NCBI GenBank assembly: GCA_934101795.1 | Contig: CAKORY010000019.1 | Location: forward strand, 1 to 17,742 | DNA length: 17,742 bases | From: an uncultured Bacilli bacterium | GTDB taxonomy: Bacteria > Bacillota_I > Bacilli_A > RF39 > UBA660 | Direction: 5' to 3' | Shown: positions 6,878-14,534 of the stretch, piece after piece | Numbering within the stretch: position 1 is the first letter of the stretch | Layout of the letters: each line of letters opens with the position of its first letter | Notes under the pieces: model-generated | Databases searched by the model: none | What the model was told of the DNA's origin: nothing | Seen by the model: only the letters and a program-made list of their open reading frames with translations | Translations under genes and position numbers: made by a program

Positions 6878-6904
6878 AAAAAGAATAAGCAACAACTTAT
6901 TCTT
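6878..6904 (-). terminator. Intrinsic terminator of the ftsK-trmL cluster
   Basis: On the minus strand, the 9-bp stem AAGAATAAG / CTTATTCTT (6-nt loop) is followed by further T residues. The trmL stop codon (6897-6899) lies inside the stem. It separates the cluster from the amidoligase promoter that begins about 14 bp later. Confidence 0.75.
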
Positions 6905-7415
6905 CAAAATCCTCAATTTCAGTCTTAGATTTATGTGGCTCATCAAACAATAATCCATCATAATCTCTTTGCCTTAAAGCTTCATAAATCATTATTGCAA
7001 CGGTATTAGATAAATTAAGTGCTCTAACATTTTGAGTCATTGGCATTCTCATGCATTTATCAATGTGAGGTTTCAAAATATTCTTAGGTATTCCCGTAGA
7101 TTCTTTTCCAAAAACAAAATAAATATTTTCGTTTAAGTTACTATAGTCAAAACTAGAATGTGGTTTATGTCCATATCTAGTTAAAAAATAAAAAGTCCCA
7201 TTTTGATTCTTATTTATAAAATCTTCCCAATTTTCATATACATACCATTTTAATTTATCTATATAATTAACGCCACTTCTTTTAAGTGAAGCATCATCTA
7301 CTTTAAAACCTAAAGGTTTAATCAAATGGAGGGTAGTATTAGTTGCCACACAAGTTCTCATTATATTACCAGTATTCTGAGGTATTTCTGGTTCAAATAA
7401 AACAACATTTAACAT
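6897..7415 (-). CDS. trmL: tRNA (cytidine(34)-2'-O)-methyltransferase TrmL
   Basis: TrmL is a SPOUT-fold methyltransferase that 2'-O-methylates the wobble nucleotide of tRNA-Leu isoacceptors using S-adenosylmethionine. The 172-aa protein shows the family signature throughout: N-terminal VLFEPEIPQNTGNIMRTC, then LIKPLGF, then FGKESTGIP, and the C-terminal knot segment RMPMTQNVRALNLSNTVAI. About 15 acidic or charged residues extend beyond the usual ~155-160. AAGGAGTG lies 5 nt before the ATG. It is 24 bp downstream of the thioredoxin-like gene and is the last gene of the ftsK cluster. Confidence 0.96.
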   Translation of the reverse strand: MLNVVLFEPEIPQNTGNIMRTCVATNTTLHLIKPLGFKVDDASLKRSGVNYIDKLKWYVYENWEDFINKNQNGTFYFLTRYGHKPHSSFDYSNLNENIYFVFGKESTGIPKNILKPHIDKCMRMPMTQNVRALNLSNTVAIMIYEALRQRDYDGLLFDEPHKSKTEIEDFEE

Positions 7416-7439
7416 AATTTCACTCCTTAAAAAAGGTCA

Positions 7440-8036
7440 TTATTGGCCTTGGTATTCATAAATATCTAAAATCTTTTGAAAATCTCCAGCGTTTATAACA
7501 TTATTATCATTTCTATGTACTATATTTACAACTTTACCATCTTTATAATAAAGTATAACAGGTACTTTAGTAATCTTATCTGTTCCAAAAGCATTATTTA
7601 ATCTTGTTAAGTAATTATCCTCATTTAACATATCTTTAACATTTATATAATAGAAAGAATCACTTAATTTATATTTATCAATAATAGTTTTTAATCCAGT
7701 TTCTAATTTATAAGTATCTTTATCACCAGTATAAGTTATTAAAACAAAATATTCATTAGGTGATTCAGTAAGAATTTGATTAACTTCATCTAAATTCTTA
7801 ATTTCTAAACTTACAGTACCAGTACTAACTAAATAGCTTGTACTATATTTTTCAGCTTCATTATTTTTATTAACTCTATAAATATAAAATATAACAAGAA
7901 TTAATAAAAGTACAACTCCTAAAATAATTAAAAAGTTTTTAGAAGTGAAAATATTTTTTGCTCCTTTAACTTCTTTAATTTCTGCATCAGTCTTTTTTAC
8001 AGTTTTTGTATTTGTAGTTTTTTTTGTATTTGTCAT
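7440..8036 (-). CDS. Membrane-anchored thioredoxin-fold protein without cysteines
   Basis: This 198-aa protein has a Lys/Thr-rich cytoplasmic N-terminus, one membrane helix at about 33-55 (FLIILGVVLLLILVIFYIY), and an extracellular domain that looks thioredoxin-like. In that domain FVLITYTGDKDTY occupies the position of the usual CxxC strand-loop, and TKVPVILYYKDGKVV carries the cis-Pro loop. It contains no Cys at all, so it cannot be a thiol oxidoreductase. A chaperone-like or binding role is possible; the fold assignment is by eye. Of three in-frame ATGs (8054, 8045, 8036) I chose 8036, because AAAGG (8047-8051) is spaced correctly only for that one. It lies 60 bp after ftsK and 24 bp before trmL. 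Confidence 0.7.
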   Translation of the reverse strand: MTNTKKTTNTKTVKKTDAEIKEVKGAKNIFTSKNFLIILGVVLLLILVIFYIYRVNKNNEAEKYSTSYLVSTGTVSLEIKNLDEVNQILTESPNEYFVLITYTGDKDTYKLETGLKTIIDKYKLSDSFYYINVKDMLNEDNYLTRLNNAFGTDKITKVPVILYYKDGKVVNIVHRNDNNVINAGDFQKILDIYEYQGQ

Positions 8037-8095
8037 ACACACCATACCTTTCATTTATAATATAACACATTATTTTATATTTTTAAATATTTTTC

Positions 8096-10339
8096 TTATT
8101 CTTCGACATCATTTTTCTCTAACTTTACTAAAACTTCACGAGGTTTAGAACCATTTTGAGGTCCGACAATGCCACGAGCTTCAAGTAAATCCATCATTCT
8201 AGCAGCCCTGTTATAGCCAAATCTAAATCTTCTTTGAATTAATGAAGCACTAATTTTTCCTGTTTGAATTGCAAATTCCACAACATCGTTGTATGCATCA
8301 TCATCTTCACCCCCAGTTGCAGAATTACCAGAACCACTTGAAGTATTTTGACTAACATTTTCAAATGTTTGATCATATTTAGCAGTACCTTGATTTTTAC
8401 AAAAATCAATTAATCTTTTTATTTCATCATCATTTATAAAGCAACCTTGAATTCTGGTTGGTGCCGATTCCCCCATAGGGAAATAGAGCATATCCCCTTT
8501 ACCAAGAAGTCTTTCAGCACCTCTTTGATCAAGTATTGTACGAGAGTCTATTTGTGATGCAACAGCAAAAGCAATACGAGATGGTATATTATTTTTAATT
8601 AAACCAGTAATGACATCAGTTGATGGTCTTTGTGTTGCAACAATAAGGTGAATACCAGCGGCACGTGCAAGTTGAGTTATACGAGTAATTGAGTCTTCAA
8701 CCTCTTTAGATGCAACAAGCATTAAATCAGCAAGTTCATCAATTATAACAACTATATAAGGCATTCTATTTTGTGGACTTTCTGGGTGTTTCTTATTATA
8801 TTTATCAATCATTTCATTATATCCAGAAATGTTTTTAACTTCTTTATCACTAAAAGTTTGAAATCTTCTATCCATTTCTGTAACCACTCTTTGCAGTGTT
8901 AAACTTGCTTTTTTAGGATCACTTACAACTGGACAAAGTAGGTGAGGAATACCATTATAATTTGTAAGTTCAACCTTTTTAGGGTCTACTAAAACTAGTT
9001 TTACTTCAGTTGGTTTATAGCGCATTAATATTGAAGCAATAATGCCATTGATACAAACAGATTTACCAGAACCAGTAGAACCAGCAACCAAAAGGTGAGG
9101 CATCTTTGTTAAGTCAAATACTTTTGGTGTACCCATAATATCCTTACCTAAAGCTGCACATATCTTAGCATCACTTTTTAAGTTTTGCGGACTTTCAAGA
9201 ACTTCTCTTAAAGTAACACTTGAAATACTTGGATTTGGTATCTCAATACCAATAGTACTTTTACCAGGTATCGGAGCTTGTATAATAACATCTTTTGCAG
9301 CAAGTGCCAGAGCAATTTCTTTATCAATACTTAATATTCTATTTACTTTAGTAGCTGGTGGAACAGTAAGCTCATATTCTGTAACTGCAGGTCCAATGTG
9401 AATTTCCACAACTTTAGCAGCAATACCAAAATCTCTTAAAACTCTTTCAAGAATTTCTTTATTACTTTGTGTAAATGTTGTACTATTAACTTTTTTAGGT
9501 TTTAATGGATCAAATACTTCACTAAATTTTGGCAATCTATAATATTCATCTCCATTATCAATAGCTTCTTCTTGTTTAGGTTCATTTTTTTCTAATGATT
9601 CTTGTGTAATAGGTTTAGTTTTTAATTCTTCCATACTAGTAATAATAATTTTTTCTTTTTCTAAAGGTTTAACTTCAGATATTTCTTTTATTTCATTACT
9701 ATTACTAATTGGTATAGATTCTTCACTTGCTGTATCAACTTTATCTTTTTTCTTTCTTTTAAATAAGCTAAATATTTTAGCAAAAATATTTGATAAATTA
9801 AAATTAAATGTTAAAACTGATGCAAATATGCCAAGTAAAACTAAAATAACAATAGTGCCGGTTTTACCGAACAACCCATAAAGTAGGGCGGTAAATAAAG
9901 CTCCAATAAAACCACCACCAATTACAACTGTAGTAACACCAGAAGTATTTAAGGCATTAGATGCGTTTATTGATGATATTCTTTCCATAAAATTATTATA
10001 TGTTTCCATAATAATATCCTTTGGATTTTGAGTTATTGATAAAAATTCAAAATGGCTAGCAACTAACAAAATAATGAAAAAAATGTATAATCCAATTAAT
10101 TTAGAACTAGTAAATTTAGGCATCTTTCTTTTATAAAGCATGTAAACTCCAAGAGCAATAAGGGTTATTAGAATGATTATCCACCAAGATCCAGCTAAAA
10201 ATATTGCAAACATTTTTAGTAAGGAACCAATAAATCCAAAACCAAAACCAATAATCCCTATAAGTATAAGGATAAGACCAGTAAGTTCAACACTATAACT
10301 ACTATTATTACTTTCTTTAGTTTTTTTCTTCTTTGCCAT
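8096..10339 (-). CDS. ftsK: DNA translocase FtsK/SpoIIIE
   Basis: This hexameric ATP-driven DNA pump clears chromosomal DNA from the closing division (or sporulation) septum. The 747-aa protein has several N-terminal membrane helices within residues ~13-190, a charged linker with many Glu/Lys to ~270, then the motor. Walker A is GSTGSGKS at 420-427, and Walker B ends IIDELADLM with Asp534-Glu535. TQRPSTDVITGLIKNNIPSRIAF follows in pieces as in all members. The C-terminal gamma winged helix (ISASLIQRRFRFGYNRAARMM) is the part that reads oriented DNA sites. AAGGTGAT precedes the ATG. It heads a cluster with the thioredoxin-like gene and trmL. FtsK and SpoIIIE cannot be separated by sequence here. 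Confidence 0.97.
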   Translation of the reverse strand: MAKKKKTKESNNSSYSVELTGLILILIGIIGFGFGFIGSLLKMFAIFLAGSWWIIILITLIALGVYMLYKRKMPKFTSSKLIGLYIFFIILLVASHFEFLSITQNPKDIIMETYNNFMERISSINASNALNTSGVTTVVIGGGFIGALFTALLYGLFGKTGTIVILVLLGIFASVLTFNFNLSNIFAKIFSLFKRKKKDKVDTASEESIPISNSNEIKEISEVKPLEKEKIIITSMEELKTKPITQESLEKNEPKQEEAIDNGDEYYRLPKFSEVFDPLKPKKVNSTTFTQSNKEILERVLRDFGIAAKVVEIHIGPAVTEYELTVPPATKVNRILSIDKEIALALAAKDVIIQAPIPGKSTIGIEIPNPSISSVTLREVLESPQNLKSDAKICAALGKDIMGTPKVFDLTKMPHLLVAGSTGSGKSVCINGIIASILMRYKPTEVKLVLVDPKKVELTNYNGIPHLLCPVVSDPKKASLTLQRVVTEMDRRFQTFSDKEVKNISGYNEMIDKYNKKHPESPQNRMPYIVVIIDELADLMLVASKEVEDSITRITQLARAAGIHLIVATQRPSTDVITGLIKNNIPSRIAFAVASQIDSRTILDQRGAERLLGKGDMLYFPMGESAPTRIQGCFINDDEIKRLIDFCKNQGTAKYDQTFENVSQNTSSGSGNSATGGEDDDAYNDVVEFAIQTGKISASLIQRRFRFGYNRAARMMDLLEARGIVGPQNGSKPREVLVKLEKNDVEE

Positions 10340-10357
10340 TTTTTATCACCTTAATTA

Positions 10358-10386
10358 ATTATACCTTAATTTATAAAAATATTCAA
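10358..10386 (-). promoter_or_regulatory. Sigma-A promoter of ftsK
   Basis: TTGAAT (10381-10386), 17-bp spacer, TATAAT (10358-10363) on the minus strand. Predicted +1 is near 10351, which is at the start of the ribosome site AAGGTGAT (10345-10352), so the leader is about a dozen bases. Confidence 0.75.
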
Positions 10387-10512
10387 ATGCTTTTTTAAAA
10401 AAATGGCCATAATAAAAAACAATTTTAAAACAAAAAAAATCTGATGCCTATTTTGATATCATATTTGGCAGTTAAGACCATAATTATTTGGTATTATTAA
10501 TAGTATTTATAT

Positions 10513-10533
10513 AAAAAAAGCCATAATGGCTTT
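10513..10533 (-). terminator. Intrinsic terminator of the cotJ operon
   Basis: On the minus strand AAAGCCA-TTA-TGGCTTT is followed by a T-run (10513-10519). It begins 5 bp after the cotJC stop. The remaining ~125 bp to the ftsK promoter is very A/T-rich, and I see no gene in it. Confidence 0.85.
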
Positions 10534-10537
10534 CATA

Positions 10538-11098
10538 TTATTTATATCCTTTTTCCTTATAATAGTTATATAGTTCTTCAAAACGATTAAAATGAACAAC
10601 TTCTCTTTGACGTAAGAATAAAAGGGGTTCAATAACTTTTGGATCTGTTGCTAAATCAATTAAATGTTCATAAGCAACTCTAGCTTTTTGTTCTGCTGCC
10701 ATATCTTCAACTAAATCAGCAAGTGGATTACCAGTAACCGCAAATGTTGATGCATCAAAAGCTACACCATCAGCACTCATTGGGAATACACCTTTACCAT
10801 GTTCAGTATAAAAACTTTCAAGTCCAGCTTCTTTAATTTCTTCAATTGTAGCATTTTCCATAAGTTGTGAAACAATGGTAGCAACCATTTCCAAATGCCC
10901 AATTTCTTCTGTAGCTATATCATTTAAAAGGGCTCTTCCTTTTTCATCTGGCATCGTAAATTTTTGGTGAAAATATCTAAGTGTTGCTCCAAGTTCTCCA
11001 GCATATCCTCCAACTTGTGTAATAATTAATTTAGCCATTTTTAAATCTTTCTTAGTAACACTAATTGGATAAGCCAAATGTTTTACATATTTAAACAT
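10538..11098 (-). CDS. cotJC: Spore coat protein CotJC, manganese-catalase family
   Basis: This 186-aa ferritin-like four-helix protein is related to dimanganese catalases. The expected metal ligands are present and spaced as in Mn-catalases: Glu35, Glu65 with His68 (EEIGH), Glu136, and Glu166 with His169 (REVVH). In Bacillus CotJC is an inner spore-coat component (family knowledge). A longer frame to 11191 exists, but ATG 11098 is the start: GGAGGT lies 8 nt upstream, and MFKYVKHLAYP matches the family's N-terminus. The start overlaps the end of the cotJB gene by 8 bp, so translation is probably coupled. If the cell does not sporulate, the protein may act as a peroxide scavenger. Confidence 0.93.
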   Translation of the reverse strand: MFKYVKHLAYPISVTKKDLKMAKLIITQVGGYAGELGATLRYFHQKFTMPDEKGRALLNDIATEEIGHLEMVATIVSQLMENATIEEIKEAGLESFYTEHGKGVFPMSADGVAFDASTFAVTGNPLADLVEDMAAEQKARVAYEHLIDLATDPKVIEPLLFLRQREVVHFNRFEELYNYYKEKGYK

Positions 11099-11525
11099 AT
11101 TTAGTACCTCCAGTATTTTCCCATGGCCAAGGGTTATTAATCCATTCAAATTTATTAATAGATTCATTATCCATAACTTCAAGTGGACCATAACACTTTA
11201 CATATTCCATTTCCTTTTCACATGATTTTTCTGTAAGTTCTTTAAATTTTTTTAACATCTGTGCATCTTCTGGATGTAAATCTAAGTAAATATTCAAATC
11301 ATTAATTGCAAAAGATAACGCCATAATTTCTAAAAGTAACTCTTCTTGTTCATTTTTAGCTACAATTTTAGCTGGTTTATAGTCTTTATAAGGAACATAT
11401 TCATCTTGAAACATATTACCTTTAGTAAATCCAGTTGGTACGCTAGTAAGCATATTAGTTTTATCAAATTTTACTTCTTTAGGCACTGTAAATCCAAAGA
11501 AACCTAAATTGTCATCAAATAACAT
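11091..11525 (-). CDS. cotJB: CotJB with a CotJA-like N-terminal segment (fusion)
   Basis: In this 144-aa protein, residues ~45-144 match CotJB: ALSFAINDLNIYLDLHP in the first helix, then a Glu/Lys-rich helix, YGPLEV, and the terminal Trp-Pro motif NNPWPWE. The first ~55 residues include TKGNMFQDEYVPYKDYKP, which resembles the conserved core of CotJA. A separate cotJA is absent, so this looks like a natural CotJA-CotJB fusion. GGGAGGAA lies 5 nt before the ATG. The stop overlaps cotJC by 8 bp. The upstream promoter resembles sigma-E, which drives cotJABC in B. subtilis. The CotJB part is firm; the CotJA part is a by-eye match. Confidence 0.82.
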   Translation of the reverse strand: MLFDDNLGFFGFTVPKEVKFDKTNMLTSVPTGFTKGNMFQDEYVPYKDYKPAKIVAKNEQEELLLEIMALSFAINDLNIYLDLHPEDAQMLKKFKELTEKSCEKEMEYVKCYGPLEVMDNESINKFEWINNPWPWENTGGTKYV

Positions 11526-11544
11526 AATTTTTCCTCCCTAACTT

Positions 11545-11573
11545 ATAGTATGTTTTACCTAAAATATGTATTG
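11545..11573 (-). promoter_or_regulatory. Sigma-E-like promoter of the cotJ operon
   Basis: On the minus strand, -10 CATACTAT (11545-11552) matches the B. subtilis sigma-E consensus CATACA(A/C)T at 7 of 8 positions. After 14 bp, CAATACA (11567-11573) keeps the core ATA of the -35 element. A sigma-A reading (TACTAT or TATAAG) has no acceptable -35, unlike most other promoters in the window. Predicted +1 falls at the ribosome site (11531-11538). Confidence 0.55.
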
Positions 11574-11589
11574 GGTTAAATACTTAGGG

Positions 11590-11637
11590 TATAATAAATT
11601 TACACAATAAAAAAAATTTGTAAGTAAATTTATTATA
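11590..11637. repeat. 14-bp perfect inverted repeat between divergent promoters
   Basis: TATAATAAATTTAC (11590-11603) is repeated in inverted orientation at 11624-11637, separated by 20 bp. It fills the gap between the cotJ promoter on minus and the glycine-rich gene promoter on plus, whose -35 begins 6 bp later. No transcript should end here, so an operator or other protein-binding site is more likely than a terminator. The site is A/T-rich, so chance cannot be excluded. Confidence 0.5.
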
Positions 11638-11642
11638 AGTAA

Positions 11643-11671
11643 TTGACTTTAAGGATATTTTATTTTAAAAT
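11643..11671 (+). promoter_or_regulatory. Sigma-A promoter of the glycine-rich surface protein gene
   Basis: TTGACT (11643-11648), 17-bp spacer, TAAAAT (11666-11671). Predicted +1 is near 11678, with the ribosome site AGGATAGG (11679-11686) immediately after and the ATG at 11697. Confidence 0.65.
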
Positions 11672-11696
11672 TATTAATAGGATAGGTTAGATACAT

Positions 11697-13700
11697 ATGG
11701 ATAAATTACGCGTAAAATTAAAAAAAATCCTAAATAAAGATATAACAGATCTTTTAAACAAATATAAAATTCTACTAGTAAGCATAGCTATAGTAGTAAT
11801 TTTAGCATGTGTAGGATTAATAGTTTCATATGCATTTTACCAAGTTGTAGATACTACACCAGTTATACTTAGTACAACTCCTCAAATTCCTGATTTAGAT
11901 GTTAGAATCATGGCTGAAGATAGAGATACAAATGGAAATGGTGTTAATAGTTACTCTGTATATCCATACATACCAAAAGCAGGCTATAAATATGAAGCAA
12001 GCATGAGTTATTGTACCAATGGAGGAACAATAAATTATAACGCAAGTACGTATGATGCAAGCATAAATGCAACAGGACATGATGTTTGTTATTTATATTT
12101 TAAATCAACAGCAAGCTTAGATATAACGCTTGAAGTATACGCTGAAAATGTCAATAGTGATGGAGTAGGAAATGGTGTATATACAAAACTTGAAACAACA
12201 TCATTACCATCAATAGGATATGAATTTAATAGTAGTAAATCATATTGTGTATATGCAGATGATTTAAATACACATGTAACAGATTCAACAGTAACATTTG
12301 ATGCAAATAAACAAAATTTTACAGTTAATGCTAGTAAAAAAGGGGCAATATGTAAAGCATATATGGATGCAATGGATGTAGATATTGCCTTAAAGATTTA
12401 TGTTCAATCAAAGAAAGGATCATCAACATATTTTGAAGTAGATAAAATACCAGCAAATAACTTCTATGAAATAGGTGCTAAATCTGCTTGTACGGGTACA
12501 TCAACAATGAGCATGAAAAATCAAAAGATAATAATAGCGGCTACAAATAGAACAAATTGCGTAGCATATTTAAATGTAACAAGTGGTCCAATGCTTGAAA
12601 GTATGAAAGTTACTAACTCTGGAACAAGTTCAACAATAACACTTGGAAATAGTAATTTAGGAACAACACCATCAACATATTATTATTCAAATGATGGTGG
12701 AGCAAATTATGTAACAAGTACAAGTAATACATATACATTTACAAGTCAAGCAAATCCAAGTTATGCATATAAAGCATATAGCGCAGATGCATCAGGAAAT
12801 ACATCAAGAGTATTTGAAACATCAACATATGGATATTATGGATTAGTAGATTATTCAAATCAAATACAAACAAAAACAATTACTGAACCGGGTTATTATA
12901 AATTAGAAACTTGGGGTGCTCAGGGAGGAGACTCATACATAGCTGGTGATACCAATTATCGAGGAGGTTATGGTGGTTATTCAACTGGTATAATTAAGCT
13001 CGAAACATCAACAAATCTTTATGTGGTAATTGGTGGAAGTGGTCAAAGATGTGTTTGCAATACTTCTCAAACCTGCTGCGGTGAAAATGGTGGATTTAAT
13101 GGCGGAGGTAAAAGCCTTCAGTACACCGGTGGTTCAACTTATTATGGTTCTGGTGGTGGAGCTACTCATATAGCAACTGTCGCTGGTTTACTTTCTGAAT
13201 TGGAAAATAACAAAGATAGTATAATACTTGTTTCTGGTGGCGGTGGTGGCGCTAGTAATTGGCAAGGTGATGCTACTGCTGGTTATAATCATTTAGGTGG
13301 AGATGCTGGTGGTATCTCTGGTATGAAAGGAACATATTCAAGAACTGATAGAGACTATACTTGTACAGGCGGAACACAGACTGCTGCTGGTACTGGAGAT
13401 CATACAACAGGAAATGGTTTTGGTTTAGGAGCATATGCTCAAGCAAAGTATGGTCCTGGTTCTGGAGCTGGTTATTATGGTGGTGGAGATAGTGAAACAT
13501 CTTCATGTGGTGGTTCTGGATATATTGGCAATCCTCTTTTAGTTAATAAATCAATGTATTGTTATAATTGTACAACAAGTAGTGTTGAAGCCACTAAAAC
13601 TGTTTCAACAACATGTCATAACTCAAATGCTACTGAAAATTGTGCAAAAGAAGGTAATGGTTATGCTATTATTACCTATATTGGTGAAAGTTTGGATTAG
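11697..13700 (+). CDS. Modular membrane-anchored glycine-rich surface protein
   Basis: This 667-aa protein has a basic N-terminus and one membrane helix at ~24-48 (ILLVSIAIVVILACVGLIV) with no clear cleavage site, so it is probably N-anchored with the rest outside. Three related beta-rich units follow at ~67-139, 141-226 and 227-296, each with one Cys pair (C106/C131, C184/C219, C265/C288). Then comes an Ig/fibronectin-like segment at ~298-378 and a glycine-rich domain at ~390-664. The last resembles Pfam Gly_rich: YYKLETWGAQGG, GGYGGYSTG, LYVVIGGSG, GGGATHIAT, IILVSGGGGGAS. The end carries further Cys (C622, C625, C640, C649). Codon choice changes near the start of the glycine-rich domain. 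It is two bases upstream of the zinc-ribbon gene. An adhesion or surface-layer role is plausible but not shown. Confidence 0.85.
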   Translation: MDKLRVKLKKILNKDITDLLNKYKILLVSIAIVVILACVGLIVSYAFYQVVDTTPVILSTTPQIPDLDVRIMAEDRDTNGNGVNSYSVYPYIPKAGYKYEASMSYCTNGGTINYNASTYDASINATGHDVCYLYFKSTASLDITLEVYAENVNSDGVGNGVYTKLETTSLPSIGYEFNSSKSYCVYADDLNTHVTDSTVTFDANKQNFTVNASKKGAICKAYMDAMDVDIALKIYVQSKKGSSTYFEVDKIPANNFYEIGAKSACTGTSTMSMKNQKIIIAATNRTNCVAYLNVTSGPMLESMKVTNSGTSSTITLGNSNLGTTPSTYYYSNDGGANYVTSTSNTYTFTSQANPSYAYKAYSADASGNTSRVFETSTYGYYGLVDYSNQIQTKTITEPGYYKLETWGAQGGDSYIAGDTNYRGGYGGYSTGIIKLETSTNLYVVIGGSGQRCVCNTSQTCCGENGGFNGGGKSLQYTGGSTYYGSGGGATHIATVAGLLSELENNKDSIILVSGGGGGASNWQGDATAGYNHLGGDAGGISGMKGTYSRTDRDYTCTGGTQTAAGTGDHTTGNGFGLGAYAQAKYGPGSGAGYYGGGDSETSSCGGSGYIGNPLLVNKSMYCYNCTTSSVEATKTVSTTCHNSNATENCAKEGNGYAIITYIGESLD

Positions 13701-13702
13701 TT

Positions 13703-13969
13703 ATGAAATGTAACAGATGTGGCAGTCCTCTTCCAAGCGATGGAATGATTTGTAAATTTTGTGGAGCTCTAATGGACCAAAAACAAATAAGTTATCAAAA
13801 TAAGATGAAAGATAAAAACAATGAAAGAATTATACTTTTGAGTGAAAAATATGGACATCAAAATAATGTAGAATATCGTGAAGTTAAAGAAAATAAAGTA
13901 CTTGGGTTAATAATAATTTCTATAGTACTTGTAATTTTAATAATTTTGACCATATTAATTAATACATAA
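13703..13969 (+). CDS. Small zinc-ribbon membrane protein
   Basis: The 88-aa protein begins with a zinc ribbon (MKCNRCGSPLPSDGMICKFCG; Cys pairs at 3/6 and 17/20). A charged linker and one C-terminal membrane helix (VLGLIIISIVLVILIILTILI) follow. The ribbon would face the cytoplasm. The ATG is two bases after the stop of the glycine-rich gene and has no good ribosome site of its own, so translation is probably coupled. No specific function is recognisable; it may help make, export or regulate its surface neighbour. Confidence 0.85.
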   Translation: MKCNRCGSPLPSDGMICKFCGALMDQKQISYQNKMKDKNNERIILLSEKYGHQNNVEYREVKENKVLGLIIISIVLVILIILTILINT

Positions 13970-13981
13970 GGATGTGAAAAT

Positions 13982-14494
13982 ATGTTATTGCTTTGTTTAA
14001 AAATATTTTTTGCCAGAATCATTGATGTTACATTAGGTACACTTAGAACAGTGTTAGTTGTAAGAGGCCGAAGATTTACTCCGGCCTTTATTGCATTTTT
14101 TGAAGTGCTTATTTGGTTTTTAGTAGCTAGAGAAGCTTTAACAACAGAAGTAACATCAATATTAATACCAATATGCTATGCTGCAGGATATGCAACAGGA
14201 ACTTATATAGGTGGTTTTATATCAAATAATTTTATTGATGGTTTAATCGGAGTACAAGTTACAACAAAAACAAGTAAAGTTAAAAAGATGCTTGCAGAAA
14301 TAAGAAAAGCCGGTTTTGGTGCATCAGCAATAGATTTAAAAAATCCTCAAGATAATGAAGATAAAACAATGTTAATGATTCAGTTAAATAAATCAAAATT
14401 AAAAACACTTACTCACATAGTAAGAAGTAATGATCCAGATGCTTTCGTAGTTATAAACGAAACAAAATATGCCCAAAATGGACTTATAAAATAA
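13982..14494 (+). CDS. UPF0316 / DUF2179 membrane protein
   Basis: In this 170-aa protein, about three membrane helices occupy residues 1-85 (ending in the GYATGTYIGGFI segment). A soluble C-terminal domain at ~88-165 matches DUF2179 (VQVTTKTSKVKKMLAEIRKAGFG...TMLMIQLNKSK). The early stretch ARIIDVTLGTLRTVLVVRG is characteristic of UPF0316. The DUF2179 fold is found in membrane proteins thought to sense or bind small ligands; no function is established. AAGGATG is 6 nt before the ATG and 12 bp separate it from the zinc-ribbon gene, so it is the last gene of this operon. Confidence 0.92.
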   Translation: MLLLCLKIFFARIIDVTLGTLRTVLVVRGRRFTPAFIAFFEVLIWFLVAREALTTEVTSILIPICYAAGYATGTYIGGFISNNFIDGLIGVQVTTKTSKVKKMLAEIRKAGFGASAIDLKNPQDNEDKTMLMIQLNKSKLKTLTHIVRSNDPDAFVVINETKYAQNGLIK

Positions 14495-14518
14495 AAAATA
14501 CATGCAATGGTATTTTTT
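14493..14518 (+). terminator. Intrinsic terminator after the UPF0316 gene
   Basis: AAAAAATAC (14493-14501) pairs with GTATTTTTT (14510-14518), followed by more T-rich sequence. The inner AT/AT pairs extend the stem with one bulged G. It overlaps the UPF0316 stop codon. The A-run upstream might allow some function on the minus strand, but no minus transcript arrives here. Confidence 0.75.
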
Positions 14519-14534
14519 ATTTTTAATTTTTTTC

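Noticed and set aside
10430..10500. Possible small RNA or riboswitch between cotJ and ftsK
   Set aside because: Only weak interrupted pairings around GATATC and ACCA/TGGT are visible; no promoter-hairpin-T-run set was found.
11099..11191. Extended cotJC start at 11191
   Set aside because: The extension is antithetical to family length, lies inside cotJB, and the GGAGGT site serves ATG 11098.
11895..12080. 61-codon minus-strand frame rich in Ile/Cys
   Set aside because: It is antisense to the surface protein gene, with composition set by the opposite strand and no start signals.
13273..13506. 77-codon minus-strand frame rich in His/Gln/Leu
   Set aside because: It is the shadow of the glycine-rich coding region (reverse of GGT codons), without a ribosome site or promoter.
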